From: DAXETY01 sp051155755
Lineage (GTDB): Bacteria; Desulfobacterota; Desulfobacteria; Desulfobacterales; SG8-13
Reading direction: 5' to 3'
Assembly: GCA_051155755.1 (NCBI GenBank)
Contig: DAXETY010000146.1
Span: 1-18,469, forward strand
DNA: 18,469 bases
A program made the translations under genes and the position numbers. Under the pieces are notes generated by a model that saw only the letters and a list, made by a program, of their open reading frames with translations, was not told the DNA's origin and ran no database searches. Each line of letters begins with the position of its first letter. Positions within the stretch are counted from its first letter, which is position 1. Positions 1-6,892 of this stretch are shown piece by piece.

Positions 1-111
1 CTGAATAATGCCCTTGCCCGCAGCCGCGTCGTTTTACTGGTTGGACCTCGCCAAAGCGGTAAAACCGCATGTAGAAGTGGCGCTGCGACATTTCCAGCTT
101 CCCGGATTTGA
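1..111 (+). pseudogene. N-terminal fragment of an AAA-type ATPase with a Walker A motif (DUF4143-like), cut at left edge
   Basis: Frame 1 reads LNNALARSRVVLLVGPRQSG followed by KT, ending at about position 66. That is the typical start of the DUF4143/AAA_14 ATPases, with Walker A GPRQSGKT. The conserved text then stops abruptly. The usual continuation (TTLAR and an aspartate-rich segment) is missing, and the frame closes at a TGA at 109-111. This is therefore a broken remnant whose 5' end may lie outside the window. Family assignment rests on about 22 residues only. Confidence 0.5.
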
Positions 112-196
112 CCAATTTGTACGCGTTGGGACCAAGTACCTCACGGGCAAAGGCCATTCCTGCCGGGTTGCCGATCGAAAACCCGGAGCTGACCAT
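2..196 (-). pseudogene. Unidentified coding-like remnant, runs off the left edge
   Basis: The minus strand is open from an ATG at 196 to the left edge. From 196 down to about 70 it reads like real protein, for example GNPAGMAFAREVLGPNAYKL followed by VKSGKLEMSQRHFYMRFYR. Below about 66 it overlaps the ATPase fragment on the other strand and stops looking like protein. A stop (TGA, 206-208) lies just upstream of the ATG, and no clear ribosome-binding site is seen. I do not recognise the family. Most likely it is a gene fragment joined to the ATPase fragment by a rearrangement. Confidence 0.35.
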
Positions 197-278
197 GGGA
201 ACCGCTCAAACCGATCGGTTGGCCTCATAGGATCGATATCTTCAAAGGCGATCCGGCAAATAATGCCTCAAGGCCAAT

Positions 279-1748
279 TTAAACCCATTTTTCTGAGGCC
301 AGTTCCGCGAAGCGGTTTGCGGTAATTTCGACAAACTCCTGGTTGATAGGGATAAACTCCTTCAATATCTTAGATACCGATTGGGTATCATTTTCTGCCA
401 GCGCAATGTCCAGTTCTCCCGTTCCTCTTTTGTTCTTTTTTGCTCTCCATAGAGAAGCAATTTCTTCAATGCGCTGGCCTTTCTCCTGGGAAAAATAGAC
501 GCCAATCGGCTCATTCGTGGTCATTCCGCGGGATTCCCAGTCCTTTTCGATGCGCTTTATGGCGTTTTGTATGCGCAACAAATCGTCTTCGGCTAACTGT
601 CGCCCTCCATATCTCGCCAGGATTTCCCATCTGAATCGATATGCGAGACGAAGAAGAGTGGTCAATACGGCAACGTGCCGCGGAATTGCCGTATCGTCGA
701 TGTGGCTCACCTCTTCGGCAAAAGTCAGGTGGTAAGTTTCGATCGGGCCGTTCTCAGATTTTCGGTCCACCGCACAGAGCACGGGGCGGTACATCTTACC
801 GTCTTTCTTTCTTTGGAAGACGCCTTGTATTGGGAAAAATTCTCTTCCCTGGGCGCTTTTCCGGATGACATGGAACAGCTCGTTGAGCCAACGACCGTCA
901 CTGGGGCCCTGATCGGTCAACCCGAATCGGAGGTCTCCGAAGGTTCGGGGGGGCACGACAAAACCGAACAAACTCAGCGCTCTTTTGTTCGCAGATAACA
1001 GCACCGCCTCGTCGAGGTCTTCCATATTTTTCATAACCGCTGCGTCTGGGTGGCGCAGTTCGATCCATGGCTCAAAGATATCCCGAAAGAGAGGTCTGCA
1101 TGGGGGAACGATGGCATCGACGATTTTCTTTGCTATCTTGGGCACTTTTTTGCGCAGTTTCGGGTTGATGGCCTCCATGCCCGGGATCGGATTGTCCTCT
1201 ACAAAAACCCTGCACAGAAACTTTTCAACATCGTTGGGAGTGGCAGGAACGTGTTGATAGTCATCTATGGGACCGGGCAGTTCAATATCGGGGTGGTGCA
1301 AACAGATCAAACGATCTGCGGAGGTATGCTGCGCCTCGAAAAGCCCGGTTTCGAAAAGGCACCAATCCCAATCTTCGCTCGGATCGGGCAGCAGCAGAAT
1401 AAACCAGTTTGCTTCTTTTACTTTTTCAATAATGTACTGCCGCCATTTCTCGCCTGTAATATCTGTCTTAAAATCGCCCATGTACGTGATTTGCAGGGTT
1501 CTGCCTGCATATTCTCGCAGCAACTCTACAATGGTGCGGGCCGTTTTGATGTCTTTTTGTTTGTAGCTGAAAAAAATGCGGATCTCTTTTTTGGAAAGCG
1601 CCGGAAACAGTTTTTTAATGGCTTGAATGGCATCTGTTTTGCCCTCTAATTCTTTGGCTGCCCTTTGAATCTCGTCCGATGTTCCCTGATGGCTGTTTAA
1701 AAATTCGACGACATCGGGATCACTCAGAATCTCATTCCTGGCTGGCAT
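279..1748 (-). CDS. TIR-domain protein with unknown C-terminal (possibly PAS-like) region
   Basis: The protein has 489 residues. The ATG at 1748 is chosen because AAGGAGGA lies 7-8 nt upstream; the frame stays open further upstream, but that extension looks non-coding. A short helical N-terminus (about 1-52) is followed by a TIR domain at about 55-185. The domain starts with the strand IRIFFSYKQKD and contains GEKWRQYIIEKVKEANWFIL. It also has the WCLFE motif, with Glu133 where TIR NADases carry their catalytic glutamate. Residues about 235-350 include ANKRALSLFGF and KKDGKMYRPVLCAV, which loosely recall a PAS sensor fold; this is weak. Residues 355-489 are helical and charged. Bacterial TIR proteins of this kind usually cleave NAD or make NAD-derived signals in anti-phage defence. 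No partner gene is adjacent on the same strand, so a standalone sensor-effector is inferred. Base composition is AT-richer than the liv-betA block, consistent with transfer. Confidence 0.8.
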   Translation of the reverse strand: MPARNEILSDPDVVEFLNSHQGTSDEIQRAAKELEGKTDAIQAIKKLFPALSKKEIRIFFSYKQKDIKTARTIVELLREYAGRTLQITYMGDFKTDITGEKWRQYIIEKVKEANWFILLLPDPSEDWDWCLFETGLFEAQHTSADRLICLHHPDIELPGPIDDYQHVPATPNDVEKFLCRVFVEDNPIPGMEAINPKLRKKVPKIAKKIVDAIVPPCRPLFRDIFEPWIELRHPDAAVMKNMEDLDEAVLLSANKRALSLFGFVVPPRTFGDLRFGLTDQGPSDGRWLNELFHVIRKSAQGREFFPIQGVFQRKKDGKMYRPVLCAVDRKSENGPIETYHLTFAEEVSHIDDTAIPRHVAVLTTLLRLAYRFRWEILARYGGRQLAEDDLLRIQNAIKRIEKDWESRGMTTNEPIGVYFSQEKGQRIEEIASLWRAKKNKRGTGELDIALAENDTQSVSKILKEFIPINQEFVEITANRFAELASEKWV

Positions 1749-1794
1749 CGCTGTGTCCTCCTTTCGTAGAGCTGGAGTGATCGAAGATAACCGT

Positions 1795-1825
1795 ATTATA
1801 AATGTGCCGGCAAAGAAAAAAACAA
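1795..1825 (-). promoter_or_regulatory. Candidate sigma-70 promoter of the TIR gene
   Basis: On the minus strand a perfect TATAAT lies at 1800-1795, about 47 nt before the TIR start codon. A weak -35 candidate, TTGTTT, lies at 1825-1820 with a long 19-nt spacer that includes a T-run. The -10 box is convincing; the -35 box is not. Confidence 0.45.
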
Positions 1826-2250
1826 CCGTAGATTTACGCGAAATATCGAAGCCAACCATCAGAAAAAACGGTTTTGAAAATTCCTGAACTTTTCCGGACC
1901 TCACGATCGTTCTTCCATGAGTGGATCGCAGGCACATATGCGCCTTCAGGCAACCGCACGAAAGGCACTCGTTGGTACGCAAGCTTTGAACGCCAGCCCG
2001 GACAGGTAACGCAGTTTTTCCGCCGAATGGTATCCGGCCTGCAGTCATTGTGGAAGTGGATTATCCGTGCGAATTATTTGAAAGCGCGGCAGTGCGAGAC
2101 AATCGGAGTCAACTGTTTTAGAAAACAGGCCTTGGTGAGATCGGAAATGGGAATCAGATAGCGTTGAAATCAAAGCCGCTGCTTAATTTGTCTCTACAGC
2201 GTCAATTTCCTGTTGTCAATGTTATTTACAATGCATGACCTAACCAAGGA
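1826..2250. other. Gene-free stretch between the TIR gene and the RAYT transposase
   Basis: No convincing gene is seen. One minus-strand frame reads AGYHSAEKLRYLSGLAFKAC (around 1955-2045) and looks faintly protein-like. It has no start codon and is preceded by an in-frame TGA. It may be decayed coding sequence. No RNA gene or clear terminator was seen. Confidence 0.4.
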
Positions 2251-2254
2251 AAGA

Positions 2255-2264
2255 GGGGACGTCC
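2255..2264 (+). repeat. GGGGACGTCC palindromic motif in front of the RAYT gene
   Basis: GGACGTCC (2257-2264) is a perfect 8-bp palindrome preceded by GG, 50 nt before the transposase ATG. The GGGGAC core also occurs before the second RAYT gene, at 17808-17813. RAYT transposases are commonly bounded by short palindromic REP-type sequences, so this may be part of the element's left end. The shared core is only 6 nt. Confidence 0.3.
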
Positions 2265-2313
2265 ATGAATTTATGCGTTGCTTAACCGGCAGCGGTATGC
2301 TATCACGCAGCGC

Positions 2314-3312
2314 ATGCCCAGAAAATCGCGCATAGACGCCCCCGGTGCCGTACATCACATCATTTGCCGCGGCATCGATCGCCAGGCCATATTTGCGGAC
2401 GATCATGATCGGGACAATTTTGTCGAGCGCCTGGGTAAGATCCTCATCACGACCCAAACGCTCTGCCTGGCCTGGGCCCTGCTGCCCAATCATTTCCACC
2501 TGCTGCTGAAAACCGGCGGCGAACCGGTTGCCACCGTAATGCGGCGCCTGCTGACCGGTTATGCCGTCAACCATAACCGGCGCCATAACCGCAGCGGCCA
2601 TTTATTCCAAAACCGCTACAAATCCATCCTGTGCCAGGAAGACACCTATCTGCTGGAACTGGTCCGTTATATCCATTTGAATCCCTTGAGGGCCAAGATC
2701 GTGAACTCTCTTGAGGCGCTGGACGAATACCGCTATTGCGGCCACAGCCGGCTGATGGGCCGGATCCACGATCAATGGCAGGCCTCCGACAAAGTGCTCT
2801 CTCTTTTCGGCAAACGCCTGGACGCCTGCCGCCGCCGCTACCGGGAATTCGTGGAACAGGGTATCGGTGAAGGCAACCGCCCGGAGCTGACCGGCGGGGG
2901 GATGGTCCGAAGCGTGGGCGGGTGGCAGAAAATCAAGTCACTGCGTCAAAGCGGCTGGCATTTGAAGAGCGACGAACGGATTTTGGGCGACAGCAACTTT
3001 GTAGAAACCGTCCTGGCACATCAGCAGGAAAAACTGGACCGGCGCTACCGCTTACAGGCGGCCGGTTATGACCTTGACAAGCTCATCGAACGGGTTTGCT
3101 AGCGGTTTGAACTGGCGCCGGAAGATATTTTGGAACCGGGCAAAAAACCAATGCAGGTGCAGGCAAAAAGCCTGGTTTGTTACCTGGCAGTCAGAAAACT
3201 GGGGCTCAAGGGCACGGAGGTGGGACAACGGCTGAGGTTGACCCAGTCGGCGGTGAGTCGGGCCGTTCAGCGGGGTAAAGGGATTGCAACTGAACTGGAT
3301 TTTTCGTTGTAG
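2314..3312 (+). pseudogene. REP-associated tyrosine transposase (Y1_Tnp/RAYT) interrupted by in-frame TAG
   Basis: From the ATG at 2314 the product starts MPRKSRIDAPGAVHHIICRG. It shows the HUH motif H60-F-H62 (LPNHFHLLL) and the block YLLELVRYIHLNPLRAKIV, which holds Tyr112 and Tyr119; one of these is expected to be the nucleophile. An amber codon at 3100-3102 follows LIERVC. The same frame continues to 3312 with RFELAPEDILEPGKK and a helix-turn-helix-like tail (VGQRLRLTQSAVSRAVQRG). That tail is the usual C-terminal part of this transposase class, so TAG probably replaced a sense codon, perhaps GAG. The HUH catalytic domain is intact but the C-terminal DNA-binding part is cut off. A TTG at 2278 could extend the N-terminus, but homology begins at MPRKSR. 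The element ends 41 nt before livG. Confidence 0.8.
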
Positions 3313-3353
3313 CGCCAACAACGTGCGCAAGCGCATTCATTTGAGGCATCTGT

Positions 3354-4073
3354 ATGCTGCAAGCCATTCATGTCACCAAAAAATTCGGCCAACTGGTTGC
3401 CGTCGACAACCTGAGTTTCAAGGTTGAAAAAGGGCAGGTCTTTGGCATTGCCGGGCCGAACGGGGCGGGCAAATCCACCCTGTACAACCTGATCACCGGA
3501 TTTTTCAAGTACGAAGGCAAAATTGAGTTCGACGGCCGCAACATTTCGGGCCTGCCGCCCCATCGCATCGCCAAAGCCGGCATTGCACGCACCTTTCAGA
3601 TTCCGCAGACCTTCCCCAGCCTCAGCGTGCAGAGAAGCATTTCGGTGGGCAGCCGCTTCGGCGCCCGCAGCGGTCTGGATCCGGCTCACGTGGATGAGGT
3701 GATCCGCTTTGTGGGCCTGGAAAAGGAGCGGTTTCGCAAAACGGGCAACATCAATCTGCTCAGTAAAAAGAAACTGATGATCGGAGCGGCCCTGGCCACC
3801 AAGCCGAAAATTTTGATGCTGGATGAACCCATGGCCGGGTGCAACGCCACCGAGATCCGGCATCTGATGGATCTGGTGGTCAACATCAACCAAACTCTGG
3901 GCATCACCATTATTATCATCGAGCACTTCATGAAAGTGCTCACCGAGTTGACCGAAACCCTGATGATCATTGAATCCGGCCGCATGATCGCACAGGGCGA
4001 GCCGGAAAAGGTGGTCAATGATCCCAAGGTGATCGAATGCTATCTGGGGGATACGGATGCTCAAAGTAAATAA
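3354..4073 (+). CDS. livG: LivG-type ABC transporter ATPase with atypical signature motif
   Basis: This is a 239-residue cytoplasmic nucleotide-binding subunit of a branched-chain-amino-acid-type (HAAT) ABC importer. Walker A GPNGAGKST is at 34-42, Walker B ILMLDEP at 153-159 with Glu158, and the switch histidine is His191 in IIIIEHFMK. The segment after Walker A (TGFFKYEGKIEFDG, ARTFQIPQTFPSLSV) is LivG-like. The ABC signature is unusual. Where LivG proteins normally have a glycine-containing LSGGQ or PYGxQ version, this one reads NLLSKKKLMIGAAL, with no glycine pair. It is the first gene of livG-F-H-M-K and overlaps livF by 17 nt. The start is preceded only by a weak TGAGG. No good promoter is visible between the transposase and the ATG. 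Confidence 0.9.
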   Translation: MLQAIHVTKKFGQLVAVDNLSFKVEKGQVFGIAGPNGAGKSTLYNLITGFFKYEGKIEFDGRNISGLPPHRIAKAGIARTFQIPQTFPSLSVQRSISVGSRFGARSGLDPAHVDEVIRFVGLEKERFRKTGNINLLSKKKLMIGAALATKPKILMLDEPMAGCNATEIRHLMDLVVNINQTLGITIIIIEHFMKVLTELTETLMIIESGRMIAQGEPEKVVNDPKVIECYLGDTDAQSK

Positions 4074-4761
4074 TCTGAACACCTACTACGGCGAATCGCA
4101 CGTTCTGCTGGATGTTTCCATTACCGTCGAGTCGGGGGAAGTCGTGGTCATGCTGGGCCCCAACGGCCACGGCAAAAGCACGCTGTTAAAGACCGTCTGC
4201 GGACTGGTGCACGGCGCTTCGGGAACGATCACCTACCGGGGCCAGAACATCAATGGTTTGCCCACGGATAAAATCGTCAACATGGGCCTGATTTACATTG
4301 CCGAAAACCGGGAGCTGTTCCCGTACATGAGCGTCATCGACAACCTGAAGATGGGCGCCTATTCCAAAAATGCCCGCTCCCATGAAAAAGAAAACCTGGA
4401 GCGGGTACTTACGCTGTTTCCGCGGTTGAAGGAGCGCACCAAACAGATGGCCTCGACCTTGAGCGGCGGCGAAGCCAAGATGCTGGCAGTGGCCAGAGGC
4501 CTGATGTCCAATGCGGATTTTCTGTGCATCGATGAACCCTCCCTGGGTCTGCAGCCCAGCCTGCGGCACGAGATCTTTGCCAACATCAAACAGATCAACC
4601 AACAGGGCAAAACCGTGCTGCTGGTAGAGCAAAATATTCCTCAAATCGCGGAGCTGGCCGACCGGATTTATGTCATGGAAGAAGGTAAAATTTCTTTTGA
4701 AGGCAACAAAGACGAAGCCTTCGGCAACGAGCACCTCAGGGAGATATTTCTGGGTATGTAA
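4057..4761 (+). CDS. livF: LivF-type ABC transporter ATPase
   Basis: This is the 234-residue second ATPase of the HAAT importer. All motifs are canonical: Walker A GPNGHGKST (34-42), signature LSGGE (135-139), Walker B FLCIDEP (155-161), and an H-loop region where LLVEQN replaces the histidine with Gln, as is normal for LivF. The segment AENRELFPYMSVIDNLKMGA is diagnostic of LivF. The ATG lies inside the end of livG, with GGGGGA 6 nt upstream, so translational coupling is likely. With LivG it would form the ATPase heterodimer that powers the LivH/LivM channel. The ligand cannot be told from this subunit. Confidence 0.92.
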   Translation: MLKVNNLNTYYGESHVLLDVSITVESGEVVVMLGPNGHGKSTLLKTVCGLVHGASGTITYRGQNINGLPTDKIVNMGLIYIAENRELFPYMSVIDNLKMGAYSKNARSHEKENLERVLTLFPRLKERTKQMASTLSGGEAKMLAVARGLMSNADFLCIDEPSLGLQPSLRHEIFANIKQINQQGKTVLLVEQNIPQIAELADRIYVMEEGKISFEGNKDEAFGNEHLREIFLGM

Positions 4762-4778
4762 AACCTGAAATTCAGGTT
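4762..4778 (+). repeat. 17-bp palindrome directly after livF
   Basis: AACCTGAA and TTCAGGTT form 8-bp inverted arms around a single A, starting immediately after the livF stop codon. No T-run follows, so it is not a standard terminator. It sits in the only sizeable gap (79 nt) between the ATPase and permease genes. It could be an mRNA hairpin that tunes stability or a protein-binding site. Confidence 0.45.
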
Positions 4779-4840
4779 ACGCGGCGGCCTGCCACCCGGG
4801 GGCCAGTCAACGGCGTGATTCAACAACGGAGCGACACGCA

Positions 4841-5746
4841 ATGAACCTCAGCGAAGACACCATTTTGTTGCTGTATGAAATGACCGACGTGATTATCGCC
4901 GGTCTGTCCATCGGCTCCGTGTATGCATTGATGGCCGTGGGCATGACCCTGGTCTACGGTGTAACCAAGGTGTTCAATTTTGCCTATGGCGATTTTTTCA
5001 ACATGGGCGGATATTTCGCCTGGATACTGATGTTTGCCGTCGGCCTTCAGTTCGGCGGGTACCTGGCCGTGCTGGTCATCGTGATGCCGCTGATGTTCGC
5101 AGTGGGCTACGGTTTGGAAAAACTGCTGATCGCCCCGCTGCGGAAACGCGCGGACTGGGAAAACAAGGCCATGATGCTGACCCTGGGTCTGGCGCTGTTT
5201 TTAACCAACCTTTACATGGTGGTGTTCGGCGCCCGCATGAAGTCCCTGCCGCCCATCTGGGAAGGTACGCTCGAAGTCGGTCAGCTGATATTCGCCTACC
5301 AGGACATCATGATCTTCAGCATGTCGATCGGCGGCATCCTGCTTTTCGGCTGGATGCTCAACAACACCCGCATCGGCATGGCCGTCAAGGCCGTGGCCCA
5401 GAACCCCGAAGGGGCCAAAATCGTCGGCATCCCCCAGGGCCGCATTTTCGCCTCCGCCTTTGCCATTTCAACGGTCATGGTCGGCTTCGGCGGCATCCTG
5501 TTGAGCCAGAAATGGTTCATCAACCCCGCCTCGGGCGGCACCATCATGGTCAAAGCCTGGGTGGTGACCGCCTTCGGCGGCATGGGCTCGATTCGAGGGG
5601 GCCTGTATGCGGCCTTTATCATCGGCATGCTGGAAGCCTTCGTGGGCTGGATATTCGGCATGAGCTACGGCATTATCGCGCTGTTTATTCTGTTGCTGGC
5701 AACCCTGGCGCTGCGGCCCCAGGGCCTGATGGGAAAAGGGGATTGA
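4841..5746 (+). CDS. livH: LivH-type ABC transporter permease
   Basis: This is a 301-residue inner-membrane permease made almost entirely of hydrophobic segments. The N-terminal SIGSVYALMAVGMTLVYGVT and the following FNFAYGDFFNMGGYFAW are the hallmark of the LivH family. The central NTRIGMAVKAVAQNPEGAKI is the ATPase-contacting loop, and AFGGMGSIRGGLYAAFIIGM closes the core. Length is normal for LivH. The ATG has GGAG 9 nt upstream. livM follows after 3 nt, so the two permeases are co-translated. They should form the transmembrane channel used by the LivK-type binding protein encoded downstream. Confidence 0.93.
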   Translation: MNLSEDTILLLYEMTDVIIAGLSIGSVYALMAVGMTLVYGVTKVFNFAYGDFFNMGGYFAWILMFAVGLQFGGYLAVLVIVMPLMFAVGYGLEKLLIAPLRKRADWENKAMMLTLGLALFLTNLYMVVFGARMKSLPPIWEGTLEVGQLIFAYQDIMIFSMSIGGILLFGWMLNNTRIGMAVKAVAQNPEGAKIVGIPQGRIFASAFAISTVMVGFGGILLSQKWFINPASGGTIMVKAWVVTAFGGMGSIRGGLYAAFIIGMLEAFVGWIFGMSYGIIALFILLLATLALRPQGLMGKGD

Positions 5747-5749
5747 ACA

Positions 5750-6733
5750 ATGACGCTAAAACAGATGGCGATCATCATCGGCGTTGCCTACGGCATCATG
5801 GCGATTTTGCCCATTTTTGTGGGCGATATTCCCTTTGTCATGAACATTATGGTCATGTGTCTGATCTGGGCCGTGGTGGCTTCCTGCTGGGATGTGATGA
5901 TGGGGTTTGCCGGCATCTTTTCGTTCGGACAGGTGGCTTTTTTCGTCATGGGGGCCTATTGCTCGGGCATCCTGGCCATTGAGCATCAGGTAACCCCGGT
6001 GCTGGCCATTTTTCTGGCCGGCCTGTTTACCGCCGCAATGGGCGTTCTGGTAGGCCTGCCCTGCCTCAAGCTGGCCGGCCCGTATGTGGCCCTGGTGACC
6101 TTTTGCGTCCACATGGCCCTGCAGCCGACCCTGCGGGGCGAAATCGGCATCGCCCTGGGCTCGGGCGGATCGGTCGGTCTTTTGACCATCCCGCCCATCA
6201 GCCTGTTCGGCTACAGCTTCAGTTCGGCCAACCTGGTTCCCACGTTTTATCTGACCCTGCTGGTGTCCCTGGCCTGCGCGTTGACCATCATGTTCGTGAT
6301 CAAATCTTACTGGGGCGTGGCGTTCCTGGCGCTGAAGGATTCCCAGGATTTTGCCATGAGCCTGGGGATCAGCGCCTATAAATACAAGTTGATGGTTTTT
6401 GCCCTGACCTCCTTTTTAACCGGCATCATCGGGGCTTTCTACGGTCATTTCTACGGCGTGCTCTCCTTTCGCATGCTGGAGCTGGATCTGTTCAGCATAT
6501 TGATGGTGATGATGCTGGTGGGCGGTCTGGGGCATTATCCCGGCGCGATCCTGGGTGCCTTTCTGGTAGTGACCGGCAGTGAACTGATGGCTCCGTTGGG
6601 CGCCTACCGGGCGGTGGCGATGGGCGCGCTGGTGGTCATCCTGGTGCTGGCCCTGCCCAACGGGGTGATGGGCCTGTTTTTAAAGCGACCGTCAAAGGCC
6701 CGGCGCCCGCAGGCGGAAGGCCAGGCAGCCTGA
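5750..6733 (+). CDS. livM: LivM-type ABC transporter permease
   Basis: This is a 327-residue inner-membrane permease, the partner of LivH. Family features are WDVMMGFAGIFSFGQVAFFVMGAY (matching the LivM GQ-F-GAY region), the loop WGVAFLALKDSQDFAMSLGI that contacts the ATPases, and VGGLGHYPGAILGAFLVV. AAGGGG lies 8 nt before the ATG. The C-terminal tail (KRPSKARRPQAEGQAA) is basic and probably cytoplasmic. The 159-nt gap to the binding-protein gene contains two dyad structures, so that gene may be expressed at a different level from the permeases. Confidence 0.92.
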   Translation: MTLKQMAIIIGVAYGIMAILPIFVGDIPFVMNIMVMCLIWAVVASCWDVMMGFAGIFSFGQVAFFVMGAYCSGILAIEHQVTPVLAIFLAGLFTAAMGVLVGLPCLKLAGPYVALVTFCVHMALQPTLRGEIGIALGSGGSVGLLTIPPISLFGYSFSSANLVPTFYLTLLVSLACALTIMFVIKSYWGVAFLALKDSQDFAMSLGISAYKYKLMVFALTSFLTGIIGAFYGHFYGVLSFRMLELDLFSILMVMMLVGGLGHYPGAILGAFLVVTGSELMAPLGAYRAVAMGALVVILVLALPNGVMGLFLKRPSKARRPQAEGQAA

Positions 6734-6760
6734 ATCCGCCTTCGAGCAGTCCGAGGTCCC

Positions 6761-6799
6761 CCGCCGGTCGCACCCGCGGTGCGCAAACCCGGACGGCGG
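6761..6799 (+). promoter_or_regulatory. GC-rich stem-loop between livM and livK
   Basis: CGCACC (6769-6774), loop CGC, and GGTGCG (6778-6783) form a perfect 6-bp hairpin. Outer arms CCGCC (6761-6765) and GGCGG (6795-6799) could extend it. No U-tract follows, so it is better read as an RNA-processing or stability hairpin than a terminator. Such hairpins commonly separate permease and binding-protein genes whose levels differ. Confidence 0.4.
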
Positions 6800-6827
6800 A
6801 CCCGGACATTGGCGGCAAGTGCATATT

Positions 6828-6860
6828 TCACAATTGAAGTGTGATCCGAAGCGAATCACA
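6828..6860 (+). promoter_or_regulatory. Overlapping dyads (TCACA/TGTGAT/ATCACA) upstream of livK
   Basis: TGTGAT (6840-6845) and ATCACA (6855-6860) are inverted around 9 nt, with inner CG pairs also symmetric. An extra TCACA at 6828-6832 can pair with the same central TGTGA. The right-hand dyad ends 32 nt before the livK ATG. It may be an operator with three half-sites or two mutually exclusive RNA hairpins. The half-sites resemble those of CRP/FNR-type regulators, but the spacing (11 nt between TGTGA and TCACA) does not match the 6 nt of CRP. Confidence 0.4.
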
Positions 6861-6892
6861 TCCATGCTAATCCACACGGAAAGGGAAAAGAC

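Noticed and set aside
1050..1649. 199-codon plus-strand frame opposite the TIR gene
   Set aside because: Antisense to a domain-supported gene; no motif or start signal.
1749..2048. 100-residue N-terminal extension of the TIR protein
   Set aside because: No ribosome-binding site at the upstream start, the composition looks non-coding, and a strong AAGGAGGA plus a TATAAT box mark the start at 1748.
3100..3102. Pyrrolysine codon in the RAYT
   Set aside because: TAG serves as the ordinary final stop of at least three other genes here and the class is not known for pyrrolysine; a nonsense mutation is simpler.
6808..6826. Sigma-54-like TGGC ... GC element before livK
   Set aside because: The distance between the GG and GC elements is 8 nt rather than 10, so it does not fit the -24/-12 rule.
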